Origin: Paguma larvata
Lineage: Eukaryota > Chordata > Mammalia > Carnivora > Viverridae
Length of the DNA stretch: 64,000 bases
Assembly: GCA_030068075.1 (NCBI GenBank)
Contig: CM057826.1
Coordinates: forward strand, 70,157,312 to 70,221,311
Reading direction: 5' to 3'
Shown: positions 58,700 to 64,000 of the stretch, piece after piece
How positions within the stretch are numbered: position 1 is the first letter of the stretch
Layout of the letters: each line of letters begins with the position of its first letter
The notes under the pieces: generated by a model
Database searches by the model: none
What the model saw: the letters and a program-made list of their open reading frames with translations, nothing else
What the model was told of the DNA's origin: nothing
Translations under genes and position numbers: made by a program

Positions 58700-60110
58700 C
58701 TCCAACCTTGCCTTCTCTCTTGACATCTACAGGATTTGCTCTGTCATTCTTTTTTCCTGTACAACAAGAATCACAGAATCAGAGGGCCTACTTTACTGCC
58801 TGGACTGCAGTCGATTATCCTATACATACTCTTCTCCTCCCCATCTGCTACATCCCTCCATTTCCTTATTCCACTTCTTTGAATATTTAATATATTTAAT
58901 TTCCTGGGTCGCTTTCCCTTTCTCCAATAATACCCCCATTATCACTCTTGATATTTTCAATATCCATGTAACTTGTACTACTGGCAGTTACATGATCAAA
59001 TTTCTTCCAATGGTCTTGCCTTCCATACTACTTCAGCCACTCCATCATCATACCAGTGCTTTCCAAATCACACTGTTACTCCACTGAGAGCATATGTTTA
59101 ATTCAAATAGAATTTTAAATCCAATGACATGAACACTTTTTATTCACCTCTTATCATCTTCCCCCATGAACTTTATTCCTTTTTTAGCTAACTTTCTTCT
59201 GCTTTCAATCATTTTGAGCATTCTGCATATCCTTTTAACTCCTGGGCTTTCTATCCTTTTGCAGTATTTACACCATACAACCTACTTTCAGCTAATGGCT
59301 TACCCATTCTTCTTTTAGTCAGCTGCACTCTCCCCCAAGATAATGCACGATACTACTGCTAAGGTCACTTTAATAGTTAATCCCCCAGAGAGGATTTTGA
59401 TGGTTAGTCCATCGTCCATTCTGTGAGATATGAAATAGGATTTCATATTTTCTGTTCATTTCCAAAAGCTAAAATTTCCTACAATCTCCTCATCCTCTGA
59501 TGATATGTTACTTTACTCATACTATGTTATTTTTTTAGTTTTATTTATTTAAGTAATCTCTACAGCCAACATGGAGCTTGAACTCAGGACCCTGAGATCA
59601 AGAGTCACATCCTCTTCCAACTGAGCCAGCCAGGCACCCCAACACTATGTTATTCTAACTCATAAAAAAAATTGAAGCAATTATGAGAATTTCCATTCTC
59701 ATTAACTCTTTCTGTTATGATTTACCCAGATCGGTTTCTGGGCCCATTTACTATAGCCCATCTTCTTATACTGAGAATGCACTACAGAGCTCCTCATTCT
59801 TCATCAAACACTCCAAGACATCATCAATATTTCCCTTCCTACTGCATTATTCTTATCAGAAAACCAACATGTCTTTATATCTCACAATAATCAAACCACA
59901 GTAAATTATTTTGAACCCATTTTATCCTATCATTCTGTTTTTCTCTTTCTTATAGCTAAACTCCTAGAAAAAACATTTATACCCAATGTATCCAATTGCG
60001 CTCCATATCCTATTGAACCCTTTAAATAAAATACGTTATTATGATATCTTGCCTCAATCATCACAATAGCATTTGAGATAGTTGCTTATTTATAGGACTT
60101 TTTTATCTGA
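58700..60110 (+). mobile_element. Ancient L2/CR1-type LINE fragments, plus strand
   Basis: In broken frames the segment at about 59.95-60.08 kb encodes residues like 'KLLEKTFIPNVSNC' and then 'IAFEIVAYL'. These correspond to the L2/CR1 reverse-transcriptase region between its 'LLSKLLE' and 'AFDTVDH' motifs. Parts at 58.95-59.4 kb are pyrimidine-rich and fit the same element. The match is by pattern only. A SINE interrupts it at 59530-59640. Confidence 0.42.
59530..59640 (-). mobile_element. Short CAN-SINE, minus strand
   Basis: The right edge, 'aactgagccagccaggcacc', is the reversed head and the left edge a reversed A-rich tail. The CT-rich part of the body is absent. The duplication actatgttatt is exact at 59521 and 59644. 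Confidence 0.9.
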
Positions 60111-60194
60111 AAGAAAAAAATATTTTCTACTCTAGTTTTATTACTACCAACCTCTATGTGGGATTTCCCACACTAAGCAATTCTCCCATTTTTG

Positions 60195-60930
60195 GTGGAC
60201 GTCAACTGGGTATTTTACAGTTTAACTCAAGTTGGACAGTAACTGCCAGAATTAGAGCAGATTGTAGAGGTGAAAACTATTCCCTACTTTAGACACTAAT
60301 CATAAGTCTGGGTTGCACCTGTACTTCTGACCAACTGGCTACATAATGACTATTTAAATCCTAAATTCTTACCACCTACTCATAATTTCCCAGCAGTTTA
60401 GTTACCAAATAAGCAGTTTATTATAAAAGGTCATACAATTCAGGAACAGCCTAATGGAAGAGAGGCTTAGGGCAAAGTATATGGCAAGGGGTGCAGAGGG
60501 CCTCCCAAATCTTTCCAGGAAGGCTGTTCATCTAACACCATACATGTTCAGCAACCCAGATATTCTCTGAATCCCTTCAGTAAGAGTTTCTTATGGAGGC
60601 TCCATTACATAGGCATGACTGATTAAATCATTGTCATTGGTCATTTATTCAACTTCTAGCCCTTCTCCCCATCCTGGAGTTGAGGAATGGTTTTGAAAAT
60701 CCCAACCCTATATCCACATAGTTCCCTAGCAATAAGCCCTCATTCTTGAGGCTTTTCAAAAGTCACTTCATTGACATAAATTCAGGTATGGTTGAAGGGC
60801 TTGTTATGAATTTAAAAAGACTATCCTTTCACATTTATTGCATGCATCTATTAGGAAATTCCAAGGCTTTTAGGAACTATGTGCCAGGAACAGGGACAAA
60901 AACCAAACACACATTTCTGTTTGTAATACA
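60195..60930 (-). mobile_element. Ancient LTR, minus strand
   Basis: In minus orientation it shows a promoter-like 'tccataagaaactc', a transcription-end-like 'ttataataaactgc' (AATAAA) and the family phrase 'aatcagtcatgcctatgtaa'. The layout (U3, TATA-like, poly-A signal, U5) is that of an LTR found in many placental genomes. I cannot name the subfamily with certainty, and the ends are approximate. Confidence 0.65.
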
Positions 60931-61407
60931 CTCCCTAAACCCATTCACCCTTGTTCAGCATTGTTTTCTTCTTCTCTTTTTCCCCATTTCTCCTCTTAAC
61001 ACACTCTTCCCACTGGTAATTTCAGAATTTCGCCATTTCCTGCATGTTCCAAGATTGCTCATGGTTCTTGGATTTTGTCAAGTTAATGAACAGAAAAGTC
61101 TTCCTCTCTCTTCTGACCTTTGATACTCTATCAAGCCGTCAAGATACTCATTAAATCTTCTCTATCAAGAGTTTCCTGTTTTCGCACAGGAAATTAATAC
61201 TTTCAATCACAAATTAACCTTATATTGTGTAATAATTAATTGAATATACTTGTTTCCTTTAATAGTTTTCCTGAGGACAGAGCCATTATATTATTAATTT
61301 TGGTATCATAATTACTTAGACCAATATTTGGATCACTTATGTGGAGAGCAAAGGCAAGAGAAAAAGAATTAAACTTCATTATACTTTGCAGCCCATTGAC
61401 AGGTACT
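60931..61407. other. Unassigned AT-rich DNA
   Basis: No gene or named repeat between the two LTRs. Confidence 0.4.
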
Positions 61408-61914
61408 TGTGATAGGCAGAGTGACCTTCCTTGAGGAGCTTAGCTGCCTCAATGTTAATACTTGGCTAGAGGCAAAAGGCAACCGTGGCTTGACATCAGC
61501 CCAATATCCAGGATGCTGTAAAAATCTCCTTGGAAATTTCCTTTATCTCTACTCACACCACAAGATATATGTGAGCAATCATCCTCCAAGCATATGGCCC
61601 ACTGATACACATCTGAACGGTCTCATGACTAAGGTTTTACTAGACAGTGGCAAACGTTGATTTCCTCTGGCTAACAACAGATAGTCTCTCAAAGTCCTGG
61701 AAACTTGCTTTCAAATTTCATAGACTTACGGTCTCCCTATCCCCCTCCCAACTTCAAAGTACATCACCAGTCATTCCTCACAACCCCAGTGTAGCTCTTT
61801 CTGCCCATGGGTCCTGTCTCCTACTTTAATAAAACTTTGCTTTTTGCACCATAGATGTCTCAAGAATTAGAATTCTTTCTTGACCATTCATTCCTGAACC
61901 CCATTTTCACATCA
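61408..61914 (+). mobile_element. LTR of an old ERV, plus strand
   Basis: It starts tgtgataggcag and ends ttcacatca. Near its end are 'ctttaataaaactttgcttt' (poly-A signal) and 'tgtctcaagaattag', the order of an LTR R-U5 end. Upstream are 'caccagtcattcctcacaac' and 'agctctttctgcccatgggt'. Subfamily not assigned; ends approximate. Confidence 0.6.
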
Positions 61915-62339
61915 ATTTGTGTGCTAAGAATATGTCTTGGATTGAATTCAGAACTGAGTGAGATGGCAGATTTTCTAGTAGCGTCTTCATTTTGTATAGT
62001 TTCCCAAGGAAGATCCCAAAGTGATTATTAACTTCATTCCCAGACATGTATGTAGATCAAAACCCAGATCAAACAGGTGGAAAGAATACATTTTTGTAGG
62101 CATGGTGACATATTATCACTATTCAAATTGTTAGCTTACTCAACAGGGAATCTGCATGTGTTTTGGTAACTACTTTCTATCAATGATATAACCTTTTTCT
62201 CAAGTAGGACTTGGCTAAGTACTTATTTGTTAACAATATATGTAAAATGTTTTCAACTTAGGAAATAAAAACTTTTCAGTTTAAAAGCTTTTCTCTGTGC
62301 TATAAAATATATATATTTTAAGAAATAAGCTCATTAACC
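61915..62339. other. Unassigned AT-rich DNA
   Basis: No feature recognised; a short (AT) tract lies near 62308. Confidence 0.4.
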
Positions 62340-62865
62340 CAATCAAAAGAAGAATGCAGAGACCCAGAGCACAGTGAAGGGAGGCTTTAATCAACATTCC
62401 TGCAAGAGCGGGTGTCTGACGGACAGGCACACCGGAGGGTGGTTACTCAGCAGGCGATTTATGTCCTAGTGTGCAAGTACCTCCCCTGGTTCTTCATTGG
62501 TTGAGTACTATAGAGGTTATAGCATTATCTGAAAGTTGTCTATGCCCATGTAAGGCAAATAGTAGTCTAATTGGAACAAATCTACATTCCTTGAGGTGTC
62601 AAAGAGACTTCAGTTTTTTGGTACTTGCTCATTGCAAAGCCCGTGAAAAATAAGCCCACCAAATGGAGAGGAGAATAAGAACCAGGAAGTGAAGTGGCTA
62701 AGGGTCTGGGACTCCGATGTGGGGAAGCGGGGAGGATGGTACATACTTCCAAGAGGTTGTAAGCTTCTTGATAACTAGACAACACAGGTTTTATTTGGTA
62801 TTTCTGAAAATGAATCATCTCACTTCTCAAATATATGCTACACACACGCCCCTATAGGAGTATTA
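62340..62865 (-). mobile_element. LTR-like sequence, minus strand
   Basis: In minus orientation 'tgttgattaaagcctccctt' (an ATTAAA-type signal) is followed by 'tgctctgggtctctgcattc', as at an LTR's R-U5 junction. The stretch is more GC-balanced than its surroundings. No internal retroviral DNA adjoins it, and the ends are not defined. Confidence 0.42.
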
Positions 62866-63282
62866 TACTGACAGATGAATCTAGAAGGCTTAATAAAAGT
62901 GTGGCTTATTAGAAATTCAAATTTTTAAACAAAATTAATGATATGAGCATTTCCTCACAGCTCCCTCCATCAGCTCACACAATTTTATCAGCTAAGATGT
63001 CCTTTTTTATATGAACTGAAGGCTTTTCATTTCCCACAGCACTCGGTTTTCCCTGGTACAGTAACCAAAAAGAAAGCTTCTGACAAAAATCTGAATTCAT
63101 AGTATTTAGCATTACACACGAAGAAAAAAAATTCTTGTATCTCAATACCGGCAGATGAAAAGAAACCCAGTGACCACGATTTCTCAAATATAAAATTTAT
63201 GATATCTATTATGACCAGAACTATTAGAGTTGCAGAGAATTAAATCAAGTAGAGAATAGATCTGCATACTTCTGAATGTATC
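62866..63282. other. Unassigned DNA
   Basis: No gene or named repeat recognised. Confidence 0.4.
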
Positions 63283-63616
63283 TGCTATAGTCTGAATATT
63301 TGTCCCCCCCCTCCGCCATTGGTATGTTGAAATTCTAACCTCCTAATGTTATGGTTTTGAAAAGTGATAAGGACATGAGTGTAGAGCCCTCAGAAGCGGG
63401 ATAGTGTAGTTTCTGGCACCCTATAGAGATCCCTTGCCTCTTCTGCCCTAAGTGGTAGAAAACAAGAAGGCACTGGTTATTTATGAACCAGGAAGAGGAC
63501 TCACACAGAAAGCGACCATACAGGAGCATTGATCTTGGAATTCCTAGCCTCCAGAGCTGTGAGAATAAACTACTCATTCTGTGGTATCTTGTTACAGCAG
63601 CCCAAATGGACTGACT
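63283..63616 (+). mobile_element. MLT1/MST-type solo LTR (ERVL-MaLR), plus strand
   Basis: It follows the MaLR LTR order: 'tgctatagtctgaatatttg', 'atgttgaaattctaacctcc', 'tgaaccaggaagaggactca', 'ttgatcttggaattcctagc', 'ctccagagctgtgagaataa' and 'gttacagcagcccaaatgga', ending near ctga. The length, about 330 bp, fits a slightly shortened copy. These LTRs spread in early placental mammals. No partner LTR is in the window. Confidence 0.88.
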
Positions 63617-64000
63617 CTCTGTTTGTAACTTGCAAAAGTATCCTTAGTGGGGAAAAAAAAAAACATTAGTAGTATTAATACTTTGTGTAGTAATATGTTT
63701 AGTACACAACTTTGTGTAGTAATACATGTCATTTTATGACTCAAATACTAAAGACAAGCTGATCATTCTGATTTCATTTCATATGGTCTACTCATAACCC
63801 ATCATAAAGAGTAAGCTATGGCTAAGAGGATGCCTTTCTTTGTACAACGGATGTGATTTTGATACTACATTTCATCCCTCTTTCTTTCTGTATTTAAGAT
63901 GTAGCTCCAATACTGTCATTTCCACACATCAACTTTTCATCTCATCCAGAACCTGGTAGCTCCAGCATAAACCTCTCAAACCTTAATAACAATGGATATT
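63617..64000. other. Unassigned AT-rich DNA
   Basis: There is an A run near 63653, with an imperfect repeat of 'tttgtgtagtaatat' at about 63681 and 63710. No gene recognised. Confidence 0.4.

Noticed and set aside
60746..61123. 125-codon plus-strand frame
   Set aside because: It mostly runs antisense through an old minus-strand LTR, so coding is unlikely.

Overview
The window is nuclear DNA of a carnivoran mammal, most likely a feliform (cat-like). The evidence is about a dozen tRNA-Lys-derived CAN-SINEs whose body carries the feliform-type middle (a 'gacagctcagagcctggag'-like segment followed by a CT-rich stretch and an A-rich tail), placental repeats such as Tigger1, HAL1, MIR and MLT1/MST LTRs, and an L1 with a carnivore-type 5' region. 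The DNA is AT-rich. I recognise no functional protein-coding gene, rRNA gene or free-standing tRNA gene. The window is best read as intergenic or deep intronic sequence, a layered record of transposon insertions.

Layout. 1-8 kb: a near-complete but dead Tigger1 DNA transposon (minus strand), split by a 3'-UTR retrocopy; then a 16-bp tandem/inverted repeat, an (AT)19 tract and a HAL1/L1 ORF1-type LINE. 8-26.7 kb: mostly unique AT-rich DNA with four SINEs, three MIRs, microsatellites and two homeobox-site-rich stretches that could be conserved non-coding elements. 26.7-33.1 kb: an almost full-length L1 on the minus strand with ORF1 and ORF2 broken. 33.1-42.8 kb: unique or ancient sequence, SINEs, an unusually long open frame at 37.45-38.0 kb, and an internally deleted L1. 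42.8-50.3 kb: a solo LTR on the plus strand and, in opposite orientation, a degraded class-I-like provirus with both LTRs, a 4-bp target duplication, a polypurine tract and an env remnant, inserted into a MIR. 50.8-57.1 kb: two tandem SINEs and an older L1 (plus) carrying two nested SINEs. 57.1-64 kb: ancient LINE fragments and four separate LTR or LTR-like pieces, ending with an MLT1/MST LTR.

The parts do not work together as a pathway. Nesting gives relative ages: MIR before provirus before the SINE inside it; Tigger1 before the retrocopy; the second L1 before its two SINEs. The best leads are the unexplained 183-codon open frame, the unidentified 3'-UTR retrocopy, the perfect 22-bp inverted repeat, the provirus-in-MIR structure and the candidate conserved non-coding stretches. 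I found no convincing novel biological system. All family assignments are from reading and memory of repeat families, not from a database search.
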